A stretch of DNA of 64,000 nucleotides. Origin: Eretmocerus hayati (taxonomy: Eukaryota; Arthropoda; Insecta; Hymenoptera; Aphelinidae). This document shows, one piece after another, positions 1 through 12,178 of the stretch (positions are counted from its first letter, which is position 1; the number at the start of each line of letters is the position of its first letter). The stretch covers positions 75,906,186 through 75,970,185 of the forward strand of contig CM056743.1 in NCBI GenBank assembly GCA_029851415.1, in the 5' to 3' direction. Below the pieces are notes generated by a model. The model worked only from the letters and a program-made list of their open reading frames with translations, searched no databases and was not told the origin of the DNA. The position numbers were made by a program, and so were the translations under genes.

Positions 1-769
1 TTCGCATCGACTTGAATTTCACTCACTGGCTCCAATCCGGTATCCGAAGGACCATATGTTCAGTTCGGGAGCAGGTGATTTTAATAATTTTGATTTGACT
101 CATAGTTTAAACGATTAAATAAACTATATTCAACAAACTCATTGTACAGAGCGAGGTGGTGCGGTCGTTGGTCGACCGGAAACTGGCGCAAGCCGCGGAA
201 GGTGACGAACGCGCTGGAATGAATAGCAGAAGAGCACGAAGTCGCAACGACAAGATGGCGGCTGGGCGCGAGAATTCAAAATCCAACAATGACCTCATAC
301 TGAACTAGTTGTAAATAGATCAAAATGAACACAATACTAAACAAAGTCCTTGAAGTAATGTAGAACTTGATGTGAACAACATATGACCAACCAGCCAGGG
401 TCGATCTTTATCATATCGCTGTTGCTGGGGTCCAGTGTTCCGAAGTTTTGGGACCATTCGAGTAATAATTTACCAGTGACAAAGAGTTAATATCTTGTCA
501 GTATTCATGTTTTTGATAAGCATGAGAGATGATTCGCCTGGTATACTGACATGAGCTGGTATTAGGGCATTTGAATCAGAGAGACCATCACTAAGGGGTA
601 CGAGAGACCTGGAGTTGATACATGTCTCTGCTTGGTCGAGGGCTGTCGTAAATTTCTCCAAGGTGAGTATCGTTTCTCCTTTACCCTCTCTAGGCAATGT
701 TTCACTGCCCTAACCCCTGGTTCCCAAATAGATTCAATATAAGGGACGGCGTGTAGATGAGGACACGGA
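1..769. other. No gene recognised
   Basis: AT-rich sequence with only short ORFs on both strands. None has a recognisable motif, codon bias or splice signal. I see no repeat shared with the rest of the window except the last few bases, which lead into the minisatellite flank. Confidence 0.5.
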
Positions 770-1475
770 TCGGTACATGACTCTGAAGTTCCAATCGATT
801 ATCTTAATCGAAAGTCGAAAAAATTTTTTTCTTGGATTCGAACCTCTGTCCCGAAATTCCTTGATTGGGATCGCTTTCTTGTGCCAAAAAAAGGTGCCTG
901 AATCTTTCGCAGCCCCCCCCCCCCCCGGTGAATGCCAACACCCCCAAATCGGGGGTTGAGATTCGGGAATTTTTTAGAACAGTCCAGGAGGCTCTATTCC
1001 AGAATTTTTCGATTGGGATTGCTTCCTTGTGACGAAAGAAGTTGCCTGAATTTTTTGCAGCCCCCCGGTGAATGCCAACACCCCCAAATCGGGGGTTGAA
1101 ATTCGGAAATTTTTTTAGAACAGGCCAGGAGGCTCTGTTCCAAAATTTCTCGATTGGGATTCCTTCCTTGTGACGAAAGAAGATGCCTGAATTTTTTGCT
1201 GCCCCCCCTCCCCCGTTGAATGCCAACACCCCCCCAAATCGGGGGTTGAAATTCGGGAATTTTTTTAGAACAGGCCAGGAGGCTCTGTTCCAAAATTCCT
1301 CGATTGGGATCGCTTTCTTGTGACAAAAGAAGGTGCCTGAATCTTTCGCAGCCCCCCCCCCCGGTGAATGCCAACACCCCCAAATCGGGGGTTGAAATTC
1401 GGGAATTTTTTTAGATTATGCCAGGAGGCTCTGTTCCAAAATTTCTCGATTGGGATCGCTTCCCACTTTACTCAT
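770..1475 (-). repeat. G-rich ~149-bp minisatellite, array A
   Basis: Between four and five head-to-tail copies of a unit that reads, on this strand, as a C-run, then GTGAATGCCAACACCCCC, a GGGGG/CCCCC mini-palindrome, a TTTTTAGAACAGG block and a CGATTGGGATCGC block. The same unit is repeated on the opposite strand at 20.2-24.2 kb. The flank at 770-840 (reading GGTTCGAATCC, then an A/T run, then a stretch ending GAGTCAT on the minus strand) is also shared with the end of the other array, so the two arrays derive from one larger repeat. Long ORFs across it are artefacts: the unit is not a multiple of three and all frames stay open. Confidence 0.9.
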
Positions 1476-2415
1476 CCACATGATTCCCCGGAGGTTTCTC
1501 GATAAATTCGTACATTCTCGTGTGGTCTGAAATTGCACTGGACGCATCATTTTGTTCTGCAACATTGAGGTTAGCGTGCGCTGAAGGCAACATTGGAAAT
1601 CTTTGACGACAGTAAGAAGATTTTCGAATCACAAGCTAAAGAATTGACGGGATTGGATTAGCAAGTGAGCAGAAATCCCCGAGAATCCTGTTAATCTCCT
1701 CCAAGTGTTTTCTTTCAGCGTAATTGCTTGAACAATAATCTCGGAGAAGTTCTGGGCTACTCCGAATCAGAACGGTGTAACTCCATTCTTGACATTCTTG
1801 GGTGATTAGCATAGAAGTTCCTGAGATAAAGATAATTCGAATCATGGTGCGAGGTGAACATTCTTCCTTCAATATGGAATCAATGTTCTCCTTCGTCGTC
1901 TCTCGTGTGGCGCATCTCAGACGTTAATCATTTCCACGTCTCATTCCGCAACTAAAAATAGACTCACAAGTCCACCAGCTTTTGAAAAAATCCACTCTCA
2001 TCAGTTTGAATTGGGTTGAATTGCCAGTATAACAGATTTCTACCCCCTCCGATGAGGTAAATTCGAACAACCGCGATTTCAACCTTCGAGGTTCAAAAAC
2101 GTTGAAGAACTATGGAGTTACACCGAATTCAGCGGCAAACATATAGAGAAATCCTTCGGGTCAGAACGGTATGAACAGATAATTTTTTAGATCATTAATG
2201 GCCGCTTGGTGCAGACGGACTAGCTCAGTCAACAGCGTGTCATTTTCTTGATCAAGAGGTCGCCGGTTCGTTTCCAGGTGGCCGCACTTTTTATTCAGTA
2301 CATGACGCAGAACAAAATCAATACATAATGACTAAACCAGAATCTTCCTCGCATTCAATAGATTCCTGCACTAATTTAGGACAACCATCATCAAATCTCA
2401 AAGACAGCCAATATA
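1476..2415. other. No gene recognised
   Basis: Unique-looking AT-rich DNA. A tRNA-like stretch at about 2203-2286 has a GGTTCGTTTCC B-box-like motif and ends able to pair, but the T-stem and D-arm do not fold properly, so it is not called as a tRNA. Confidence 0.45.
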
Positions 2416-2419
2416 CACT

Positions 2420-3470
2420 TCCCATCATAATTAATGGATCACGGATAGCCTCAGTAAATTAACTATTACTCTGGTTCACTTAATTGTAGAGGAATCGTAG
2501 CGAAAGGGAATCAAAGATCAGAAAAAATTCTAACGGTTCATGTCCTTGAGATCTTTTTACTCGCCTTTCTATGGGATCATAGAAGACCATGGAAAATCAT
2601 TATTTTTCTCTTTAGTCAAACACCTGTAGCTTTGACGGGCATCATCTGATCGTGAAATTTCCAAAAGGATCTTGTAGCTCTTTTTAAGATCATCATGTTC
2701 CTCTTGTCTCAATTCGGCTGTACAACTCTCCCTGCCCGTGTAACGAGCTTGGGAAGGAAACTTCTTATCACGTGGGCTGCTTCCAAAGTAACCGAGTCAT
2801 GGCACTGTTATATTCGCGCATGCTTTGTTCTATCGCAAAAATGCGTCAAATGTACCATGGCACATGATCCCGATGCAAAATAATCACATCTGTCAGAAAA
2901 TGCTATCAGAGTCTGACTCGAAAGTGCTCTAGTGGCTTTTTCCCACCTTTTGCTCGGAACAAAGAACTTAATGGAAGATAACCTCTCCAAGTCACATGCG
3001 GGTCGAAATCTGGTAGCATTTTTCAGGAGTTAGGACCATATTATGTCGAAAATATGTGCCGTAGTATCTTCTATGCATTTTTGCAGTAGAACAGAGCAAG
3101 ACCGAATTGAACAGTTACGTGACTCCTCAAGCTCATTAGTCGGGTAGGAAAGGTCGTATACAGAAGTTTAAGAAAAAGAACATGAGGGCTTTGAACAAAA
3201 CTACAAGATCCTGTTAAGAGTTTTACATCGGGCGACGACTGTCAGAACTACAGGTGTTTGAATGATGAAAAAAAGTTGATCTTTCATCATCTTTCATGGA
3301 CCCATAAGGGGCACGTAAGGAAAATTTCAAGGACAAGACTCAATAGACATTACTCTGATATTCAATTTCTCCTCTCTCATCAAAACTCCTCTTCAATGAA
3401 GTGAACCAGAAAAATCGTTAATTTACTGAGGCTATTCATGATCCATTAAAATTGACGGGTCGTGTAGTTC
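2420..3470. repeat. Long inverted repeat (fold-back locus 1)
   Basis: Left arm about 2420-2935 and right arm about 2985-3470 are reverse complements of one another at roughly 70-80% identity by eye, with a spacer near 50 bp. Anchors: CCTCAGTAAATTAAC (left, ~2450) against its complement near 3420, CACCTGTAG (~2620) against ~3250, and AGGATCTTGTAG (~2670) against ~3210. A third, diverged single arm of the same family lies at 15.78-16.17 kb. No coding capacity is evident. Confidence 0.8.
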
Positions 3471-4415
3471 TTAACAAACATATTTCTTTCAGAATATCAT
3501 GACTGAAAAATATTTTCAAAATTGCGACCGGCAAAAGCCTATTTCGGAACTGCAATCCGGCAGAGAAGACTTCATTCAACAAGTTGGGCCTATCAAGTAG
3601 GTTCTTTGGGGACCGCAGAGCACGCGGCTTCAGTTCAAAGTGTCAGAGACGTTCTGAAACTGTATAGGAGAAGTCGTAAGGGCTTCGTTGGAAAGTGTGC
3701 ATTTGCTCTTTTGCCCCGTGGATTGTCCGCCCGTGGCGCGCAATGAAACTACGGTGCCTACGCTCATATACGGAGCGAAAAAGAAAAAATGCGCACTTTC
3801 TGTCGAGGCCCTGAAGGAAAATTCATATGCAATCGGGAACTTCAAACGATAAATTCGTACTAATTTCCACCTAACAACCGAAGAGAATCTTTCATGCAAT
3901 GTCTGTTGAAGGGTGTTCATATTAGTTGCCGCAAGCTTATATCAGGGAGACTACTATCATCACTTAGAGGATTCACCCGAATGGGGTTCACTCATACCCA
4001 GTGGCGTAACTATTAAACCCACAGCCAGACGACCTTCAATGAGAATGGCTCAAATTGATGAATCACAATGATTCCCAGAGACATATTTCACCGAATTACT
4101 ATAATGAAGTTAGGTATTTCCCGCCATTGTGATTGTTCCACAGAGAAAATTGTACGCCTTATTCGAGTTTGGCGTGTCTTAGTCCGAGTTAATTAATTAT
4201 TGATGAGAAAAGATCCCCGAGAACATAATGCAGAATAGAATTCCTTTGCAATCTCACAAGGGGGGACGACGAGGTTCGGGTCGGCAATTTCCCTCAGGAT
4301 TTTCTTTTCAGTTTTGTACCATCGAGAAGATGAAGAGTCCAAAGTAATTCCGTCAAATGGGTCTCCTGTCCAAGGGTACAGCCACTGACATTAACATTGC
4401 TCATATTCACTACCG
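3471..4415. other. No gene recognised
   Basis: Short overlapping ORFs on both strands near 3520-3920 have no domain, motif or codon signature. Nothing else stands out. Confidence 0.45.
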
Positions 4416-4419
4416 GTCT

Positions 4420-5325
4420 AAAGTCTCAATACACCTGGAAATCGAACTGATGATCTTCAGAGTTGGATATCTAAGAACCTATTGGTGGTAGAGAGCTCTG
4501 CGTGGTCGCGTTTTGTAGCTCATATTAAAAACTTTTGTATCTATCTTCTTCATTTCCCTTCCCGCGTGTTATACCAAAGATACAAAAGTCAGAAAAACTA
4601 CTTTTTTCGCAATTTTTCAGGAAAGGTACAAATGCCTGCCAATTTTTGTGAGATTGTTGGATTGCTATGAGACGAATCACATCTTTAATCACATGAAAAG
4701 ATCTTCAAAATCCGTCTTTGAACCTCTCTCAAAATGGTTCTTTTTTTGAGATCTAACTGATTCAGTGAGGGTGTTTATATCCCAAAAAATCACACGATAA
4801 TCCAAAAATGATAAGAAACAGTCCATTTTGAGGCATCTGACCCTCATTACTGCAAGAGTTTGACTCAACATCGAGATAGCCATCGCCAATAAAGGCTACC
4901 AACCTTGAACTGGGCTGTTTCTTTTCATTTGTTAATTATCAAGGGATTTTTTAGAAAAAACCCTCACTGAATCAGTTACCTCTCGGAACCAGAACCACTC
5001 TGAGAGACGTTCAGAAACGGATCTTGAAGGTATTTTTATAAACTCGAAGATGTCATTGAATTCATTGCGATCCAACAATCTCTCCAAAATTTGCTGGCGT
5101 TCTTACCTTGGCTGGAATATTGCGAAACAAGTAGTTTTTCTGACTCGCGTGTCTCTGGTATGATACGCAGGCCGGGAAATACAGAAAACAGATTTGAAAG
5201 TACTCGATTCGAGCTACAGAATGCGACCACGCAGAGCTTCCAACGACCAATAGGTTCTAAGATAACCAGCTATGAAGATCATCACTTCGATTTCCAGGGG
5301 TATTGAGACTTTTGATCAGTCGTGT
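4420..5325. repeat. Long inverted repeat (fold-back locus 2)
   Basis: Left arm about 4420-4795 and right arm about 4935-5325, spacer about 140 bp. Matching anchors include GAAATCGAACTGATGATC on the left (~4440) and its near complement at ~5290, AGCTCTGCGTGGTCGC (~4495 against ~5230) and ACTGATTCAGTGAGGG (~4760 against ~4970). Similarity runs through almost the whole of each arm, so the locus would fold into a long imperfect hairpin if transcribed. Confidence 0.85.
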
Positions 5326-6415
5326 AGGCCCATGTTAAAAAGTCACATATATAGATATACTGGCAATGCTAACTTTTTTGCTTGTAGCTCTGGACAGTAG
5401 GCCCATTCGACAGTTATTCTAGATTCCTCATTTTAACTTTGAACAAATTCTTGGGATGATTGGCGACCCGGACCCCGTGGTCCCCCCTTGTCAGTGCCGA
5501 TCGCTCTCGTGACTGTGCCGATAGAACCTTGAACAGCCGACTTGGTTCTATCAATGACAACAAGAATAGAGAAAAACAAACTTCAAGAGAGAAAGATCCG
5601 AGGCCCATGGATTACCATGCCGTGGTCGTTCATCCTGATAGGTTCCCCTAGTGCTCAAATGCGTGAAACGAGGTGACCGGACTTCGGCTCGCCAACATCC
5701 AAATGACTCGATGCAATCTTTTGGACAACATAACAATCCTGACTTGTAGTCTCTAAGAAATACTACAACCTCTAACTACGGACAAAATCACGACAAATGA
5801 ACGTGAAAGGCCGGAATCGATATTTTCGAGCGCGAACAACGACTTATACTGTTCTGATCCGGAGAAAAGTCGAGCGTTTTGTCCGTCGAAAACGGTCGTG
5901 GCACTGGAGATGCTTGATAGTGCATTTTTCACTTCCGGAGTCGTGCATTTGTGTTTCACATGTATTCTCTATCGTTCCTCATTGAGAACTCGATTTCCGA
6001 CAAAATGGTCTTGTGGGACCGTTTTGATCCAGAGCAGCCCTTATCATGAAAAGATTGTAGGACGCAAATGAGGATACAAGACTATTCTCTCCATATTGAA
6101 CACACTCTCACATAGTATATCCAACTGTCAGAGATATATCAACTTGGGCTTTTGAGAATTGGATTGTCTTCTGTATCTCACTATTCTGCACGATGGAACC
6201 GTTCATTATCTCAAAATAAACCCCACATCACTTCTTTCTCTAGGTTTCTCCGAGGCCTAGCGAATGCTGCGTCCCGTGTCTTCGTCTCTCAGATCGGATT
6301 CGATAAATATGCATCCTATTGAAATAATTGACCCAACTCTCCTTGTTGCAGATGATTCAGAATATGGTTCAATACGTTCGAGATACATGAGAAATGTCTT
6401 TGGGGCACCATAGGT
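5326..6415. other. No gene recognised
   Basis: Slightly more GC-rich patches (5.46-5.9 kb) with short ORFs but no recognisable protein. I see no repeat linking it to the rest of the window. Confidence 0.4.
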
Positions 6416-6419
6416 CATA

Positions 6420-6575
6420 GAAACTTCATATTTTGTACCATATGAGTGATTCCACGAGAAAACGATATATTGTCGACAGTTGGGTCTCAGATTCCTTTCC
6501 AAATTAACTTTTTCGGTTCTATAGGTTTGGAGATGAACATCTGTGACCATAAAAAGACTGTAAATTTTTTTCAAG
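6420..6575 (-). repeat. Dispersed repeat family P, copy 1
   Basis: Read on the minus strand this contains ACCGAAAAAGTT, then AATCTGAGACCC, then CGTTTTCTCGTGGAAT. The same ordered blocks recur at 14.40-14.62 kb and near 50.68-50.76 kb on the plus strand. It is a short interspersed family of unknown class with no coding capacity. Confidence 0.7.
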
Positions 6576-6799
6576 GCCTAGGGACATGAATCAAAATTAT
6601 GTTCTTAACATGTTACGTACAGAATTTTCGTAACTTTTTCACACTCAAATTGTTACAGCTCAAACATAACTTTAGATGCAGGGACACGATTCGGCGCATC
6701 TCAAAGGTGCGCAAAATACCTATGAAAAATAACTTTCCCAGCACTTTGACATCGAAAGCCTATTGATTCCGCCCCGGATCACGGGGCAGAAAATACCGC

Positions 6800-7800
6800 A
6801 ATGCCACCCAGGCAGTGTTGTTTGAGAACTTCTCGGGACGCCAATTCGGACCGAGCAATTCGCTGCCGTTAATCACTTCACACGGATCAAAACGGAGCTC
6901 GGTAACGCGCGCGAAATTTTCGTCTGCTTTGTTATGAACACGTTGCGACGATCATAATATCTCATCGAAAAATCTTCAACTGAAGCCTTCGATTTTGATT
7001 GCGATTTGGTGGAATTCCTCAATCCCCGATAATGAGACCTGTCGCGAGTGATGCTCTGTGATCAAAATGAAATCTCGATAAATTGGAGCTGCCAAATAAG
7101 CACAGCGGATTTTTATCACGCGAACCTGCTGTATTTCTCTCACCAATTATTCAGAGATTCGACGTGATTCACGATTTTAGAATTTGAAAACCTGCCCCCA
7201 TCCTTTCATTTTCTGATCTTTCTGGCAATCTGTTGAGCTTGTGGCAATCAAGTTTCCTCTTTGGTTAGAGTGAGATTTCTTAGGATTTTTGAGTGACGAA
7301 TAAAATTCCGAGAGCAACTCGCAATCATATCACACGTTATTTCATGTGACATTCGGCTCGAGTTCTATATCTATCAAATATTCGAGCAGGCCTTACAGCT
7401 TTAATTTTGCGCTGCAGTAGATACGATTTATAATTAAATGGATATTACTAAATGAATGGTACAAGGGATTGCAGCAGCGTAGCGTGATGAAGATTCAATG
7501 CGTTCATTCGTTAGCTCGAGTTTATCGACCTTTGATTTTGAGCACAGAGCATTACTCGTTCGTGATGGGCTTTACTTTCGGCGATTCGTCAACTCCACCG
7601 GATCGCAATGAGAATCGAAGGTTTCAGTTGAATATGATCCTATGTAATGCGATGACTGCTATAACGTGTTCATAACAAAGCAGACGAAATTTTTGTTTGC
7701 GCAACCGAGCCGCGTTTTGATCCGAGTCAAGTGAGTAACGGCAGCGAATTGATCGGCCTGAATTCGCGTCCCGACAATTTCTCAAACAACAGTGCGCCCG
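6800..7800. repeat. Long inverted repeat (fold-back locus 3)
   Basis: Left arm about 6800-7135, right arm about 7470-7800, spacer about 335 bp. Anchors: TGTTGTTTGAGAA (~6818) against TTCTCAAACAACA (~7780), AACGGCAGCGAATTG (~7738) against its complement near 6870, and GATGCTCTGTGATCAAAAT (~7050) against a near complement at ~7540. The arms are similar over at least 300 bp. They are GC-richer than their surroundings. Confidence 0.85.
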
Positions 7801-7974
7801 CCACTATATTGCATGCTCCGACGATTCCTAAACGATACGGCGGAGCGGCATTTCGCCCCGACATCGTGTCGGAAAGCATAGAACTCCGATACAAGAGTCG
7901 CCGGAAAACAGTGCACGCACTTCAGTACGAAAATAACCTATCTCGCCCGCGGGTATGCCATCCTTGCCTACTGG

Positions 7975-9095
7975 CTCATTGTTGGCATTCAATAGTGAAC
8001 GCGCAACAATGCAACTATGTTCAGGTTCCGAACTTGCCTCCGATGTTCGCGCTGTTCTTCTGCTAGTGATTATTATTGTTCGCAAACTGTCGCAAACGAC
8101 GACGAAGCAGAAGAGCACTTCCTCATTGCGCCGGCATTTTTTATCTTTCGTGAATTTGAATATATGGCTGATCAAGATGGAAGATCTCCGGGATCAATTG
8201 CTTGCCGGCGAAAGAATATCGCACCACTAATAGAGTATGATATCTATACAATAGTGGAAAAATACACCAACCAAGCAGATGGACAAGTCGGCCGATTCTA
8301 CTCTGGAAAATAAAACTTGCTCTGATAGCATGCTGCAGTAAAATTAGAAGAGCTCATCCATTCAAATGAAAAACATCAACTTGGAATATTTTGAAATCTG
8401 GGAATATTTATGTAAACTCCGTCTTAGAAATATCTACCATGAGACATAATAAGATATCAACTACTCATCGTTGGCTGGCAAATGAATATTGATAACTATT
8501 CTTAATATGTTAATAACATATCAACAGTCATTGATATGATTATTAAGAACTGTATATTCAGTAATGTAAATGAACAGAAAGTGTAAGGTAATCGTACCTG
8601 ATTTACATTTTTCCTGACATTTTTCCAATAACTTCGACTCCCTTCAAAGGACCTATGATAAATGTGAAATCTTAACACCACTGAATGAGCTTAAATTTGG
8701 TATATAATCTCTTCAGCCTAAATACGTTTCATTCAGACAAATCAGAGTTTTTTTTATATTACTGCGGCATGCTAGAGCAAGTTTTATTCTTCAGAGTAAG
8801 ATCGGTAGATTTATCTATCTGCTTAGTTGGTGTATACTTTTTACTATTGTATAGATATCATACTCTAGTGGTGCGATATCCTCTCGCCGGCAAGTAATTG
8901 ATCCCGGAGATCTTTCATCTTGATCAGCCATATATTCGAATTCACGAAAGATAAAAAACGCTGGTGCAATGAGCAAGTACTTTTCTGCATCATCGTCGTT
9001 TTAGCAGAAGAACAGCGTGAACATCGGAGACAAATTCGGAACTCTGAACATAGCTGCATTGTTGCGCGTCCACTATCGAATGCCAACGCTGTACT
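7975..9095. repeat. Long inverted repeat (fold-back locus 4)
   Basis: Left arm about 7975-8345 and right arm about 8755-9095 are inverted copies at high similarity, with a spacer of about 410 bp. Anchors: GGCATTCAATAGTG (~7983) against its near complement ~9080, and GATCTCCGGGATCAATT (~8182) against its complement ~8905. Both arms carry overlapping ORFs on the inward-facing strand that include the same conserved stretch, which suggests decayed protein-coding content in a duplicated unit, but I recognise no family. Confidence 0.85.
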
Positions 9096-9119
9096 GTCTC
9101 GTGCGGCAACCTACCCGGG

Positions 9120-9350
9120 CCCATAGACATAGAAGCATATTCTGTTGGTCCTGCATATCTCGTGTTGATCCCGAGACCCGTGAATGTGAGAGCGAAAACA
9201 TGCTCCAAGGCTCGCGCTTGGATTGGTCGGGCCTCTCCCGGCCACCAACACCGCTCGCGCGGCTGAACAATGACATTGGTTTTTCTAACCCAATAATTTT
9301 CAAAGCAATGCCAAAATCCTGCAGGATGACGGCAATACTGCATTACAAAT
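9120..9350 (-). repeat. Dispersed repeat family Q, copy 1
   Basis: Reverse complement of 11.92-12.18 kb at high similarity. Blocks in order on the minus strand: GCAGTATTGCCGTCATCCTG, TTTTGGCATTGCTTTGAAAA, TTATTGGGTTAGAA, GCGCGAGCCTTGGAGC and ATGCTTCTATGTCTATG. No TIR, poly(A) tail or target duplication could be fixed by eye. It lies directly against the right arm of fold-back locus 4. Confidence 0.8.
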
Positions 9351-11915
9351 TATACCCGTCCTGTTACAGTTCTTGATATCCCCATTAAAACAATCAATCA
9401 ACTCAAATATTAGTAGTTCCGTGGGAATTTTGATATTCAAGGATCGAAAATGTGCCAACCCGAAATCTCATTTCCAAGGTTCTAAGATGAATTTTCCTAT
9501 TTCTTGAGATATATGAACCATAAAGTAACGCGCGCACGAATGGATGAATTTCCACTCATGGGTACTATAAGTATAACAAGGATAACGCGGTAGTGGGCAC
9601 GGAACCTGACATTTGGCACTACAATTCATCTCACTGCCTAACAGTTTCCGCTACGGTCTTGAGGTTTTGGGGTTTTCATTCGGCCATGACCAGGGCCTCC
9701 GCAATCTTGCGTTCAAGGGTCGCACTAGTACACTGTAAAAAATTTACAAGCCCGGAAGAGAACTTCACAATCGCGTATGTAAATTTCCTTACCGGCGGAG
9801 CGGATAGTGCATTTGTTTGGGAGATCGCGATGCCGTCCCTTCTATTTATCATCACTCATCACTGTCGCCCTTTCAAATGCCAAGTTGTTGTCATTTCAAT
9901 TTAAGTGATACAAATTAATGGGTGCTATATATCGAATGAAACGAGCGATGTTTGTTATTCGAAGACGCATCAATTTTATTGAGGATAATCTATACACACT
10001 ATTGACACGAATATTCTCAATCTGATAAAGGAGTCAGGATGTCGAGGCCTTTCCTCGCTGCCGGCACGATACACGATCACCTAAACTTTGAAGCAGCATC
10101 CTTCGAGAGATGAAAAATCACGAAAATTGGCCGAAGCCGACCTCTCCGACTCAACCCGGTCTGCTGTCTGCTCCGAACCTGCAGCTGCTCTTGATCGAAA
10201 CTTCCATCAGACGGATGTGACACCGCGATGCTGGAACTCACGCACGTGCATTCTAATGAAATTCACAAGTCGGGGACGGAAAATTTACAAGCCTCTTTCA
10301 CGTAAATTCAGGATGCTCAGCATGGTGTCCCAAAATTTCCTGTGCTGAGCACGGTAAATTTACAAGCCACCGTCAAATTGACGCACTTGATTGTAAAATA
10401 ACCAAACTCAGCACTGTAAATGTACAATCACACTAGGCATTTTCACCTCGAAGTTTTTTTACAGTGAAGGGCACCGAACTGACCAAAAAATATAGCAAAA
10501 CCAGATTTTCGCGGGAAAGCGCTCCGCAAAGTATAAATGTCAATTTTTTCGAAACCTCGAGGCAATGAAAAGTTCCACCCCACGATTATCTTTGAGGATA
10601 AATTGGTACAGGAAAGCCTGGAATGAGTCAAGACACTTTTATCGAGGGAAACTTAGCGAGTAAAATTTTGCGTGAAACTGCGGCTTAAAATGTACCTGCT
10701 CGTCACGCCCACAAAAAGTGGTCTCTGGGCCCTTATAGCGGTGCTATTTGGTGCTTTATAGCATTATGTTTGATAAGTTTGCCCCCCCCCCCCCAAATCC
10801 CGAGTGAGCACCACTGCGATGTTTCACACTCACAAAGGTCGCAATGATTGAAAACTACAGGGCACGGAATTGACATTTTTACCTCTTTCATGATAATAAT
10901 TTCCTTTGGATAGCTGGATCAAAAAACTAACGATTGCGCCAAGAAGAGAACCAAAAAATGAATCAAAAATGACCTTTCCCGTTTTTTTTCTAGCTTTTTT
11001 AGGGTCTATACATAAGCAGGCACTTATTATTCCAGAATATCCGCGGTATTTATCATATGAGTTTCGTGGCTCAACACTCATACATGTGCTGATGGCCCCT
11101 CCGAGGTCACTCCGACGAACATCATTGTTAGCCGTGAGGCTCAAGGTATGCGGTGGCCTTTTGTTGCTCTCTCTTAAGAGAAAGGGTTGTTTTTGGCACA
11201 GCAAATTTCCTGCTCAATTTCCCTTTCAAACCAATATTTCCCTCTAAGAATCTCCTTCCATCTGGATAAGATCTATATCTTTTTACTTCTCTCGCCATAA
11301 TCTATCGATTGGTGACAATTTCTTCCCTCGTGGCTCCCTGATCCAATGAGCGACTCAACTCCCTCACTCTCTGCATGTGTGTGTATGTTTTTTTTCCTGA
11401 AAGCTTCCTTTTTCACACTCCATCGTTTGATTTTTGCCTCCCCATGAGTTGTAGCGTATCACTCAAAGATGAGACCGGTGGTTTGGCAGCTCTCTCCTCC
11501 CACTCAAATTTGGTTCATGGGCTTTAGAGAGCAAAATAAATCAAATTTCGTCTTTTAATACATAAATATCTTCAATAATAATAAATTTCAAAACTAATAA
11601 ATACCTCCTTCTTGAATTATACTTGCCTCTGCATAAACTGTCGATTGGTCAATACCAAATATCTATTTGATCTCTACAGAACTCAAACTCCTGAAAAAAT
11701 CAAAATTCTTGCCAGAAATTCCAGATTAATCATATTTGAACCGATTCCATCGAAATTCCGTCTCGACTAGATGATAGAAATCGTTGGAAACTTGTCAGTT
11801 TGGACACCCCGAATCCCTCCAAGATGCTTTCTCAGAAGGATAACCCAAAAAATGACGGGCTCGTGTTTAATTGTTCCAATGAGATCATTAAGAACTGTGA
11901 GTCTACGAATCTAAT
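9351..11915. other. Non-coding; a TTTACAAGCC-type motif recurs
   Basis: No gene recognised. The motif (A)AATTTACAAGCC or a close variant occurs several times (about 9737, 10275, 10356) and TGTACAATC near 10421. A run of about 14 C lies near 10782. The ORFs at 10.83-11.25 kb overlap on opposite strands and show no motif. Confidence 0.4.
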
Positions 11916-11917
11916 TA

Positions 11918-12178
11918 CTTATGCAGTATTGCCGTCATCCTGAGAGATTTTGGCATTGCTTTGAAAATTATTGGGTTAGAAGAACCGATGTTATTGACAG
12001 CCGCGCAGAAGTGGCGGAGGTGGCGGAGATGGTCCGAAAAATCAGAGCGCGAGCCTTGGAGCGTTCTTTTTTTCTCACACTCACGATTCTCGGCGTCACC
12101 AGGAAGTATAGGGGACCAGTCTATGCTTCTAAAGCGAGAGCAGTCTATGCTCCTATGTCTATGACCGGGCCGCGATAG
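11918..12178 (+). repeat. Dispersed repeat family Q, copy 2
   Basis: Plus-strand copy of the repeat at 9.12-9.35 kb, matching over about 250 bp with small indels, including ATTTTGGCATTGCTTTGAAA and GCGCGAGCCTTGGAGC. ORFs across it are not conserved between the two copies, so the repeat is best read as non-coding. Confidence 0.8.

Noticed and set aside
2203..2286. tRNA-like sequence with a GGTTCGTTTCC motif and complementary ends
   Set aside because: The T-stem has mismatches and no sensible D-arm and anticodon arm can be folded; at most a decayed tRNA-derived repeat.
10830..11247. ORFs of 113-124 codons on opposite strands
   Set aside because: No motif, no codon bias, mutually overlapping; a chance open stretch.
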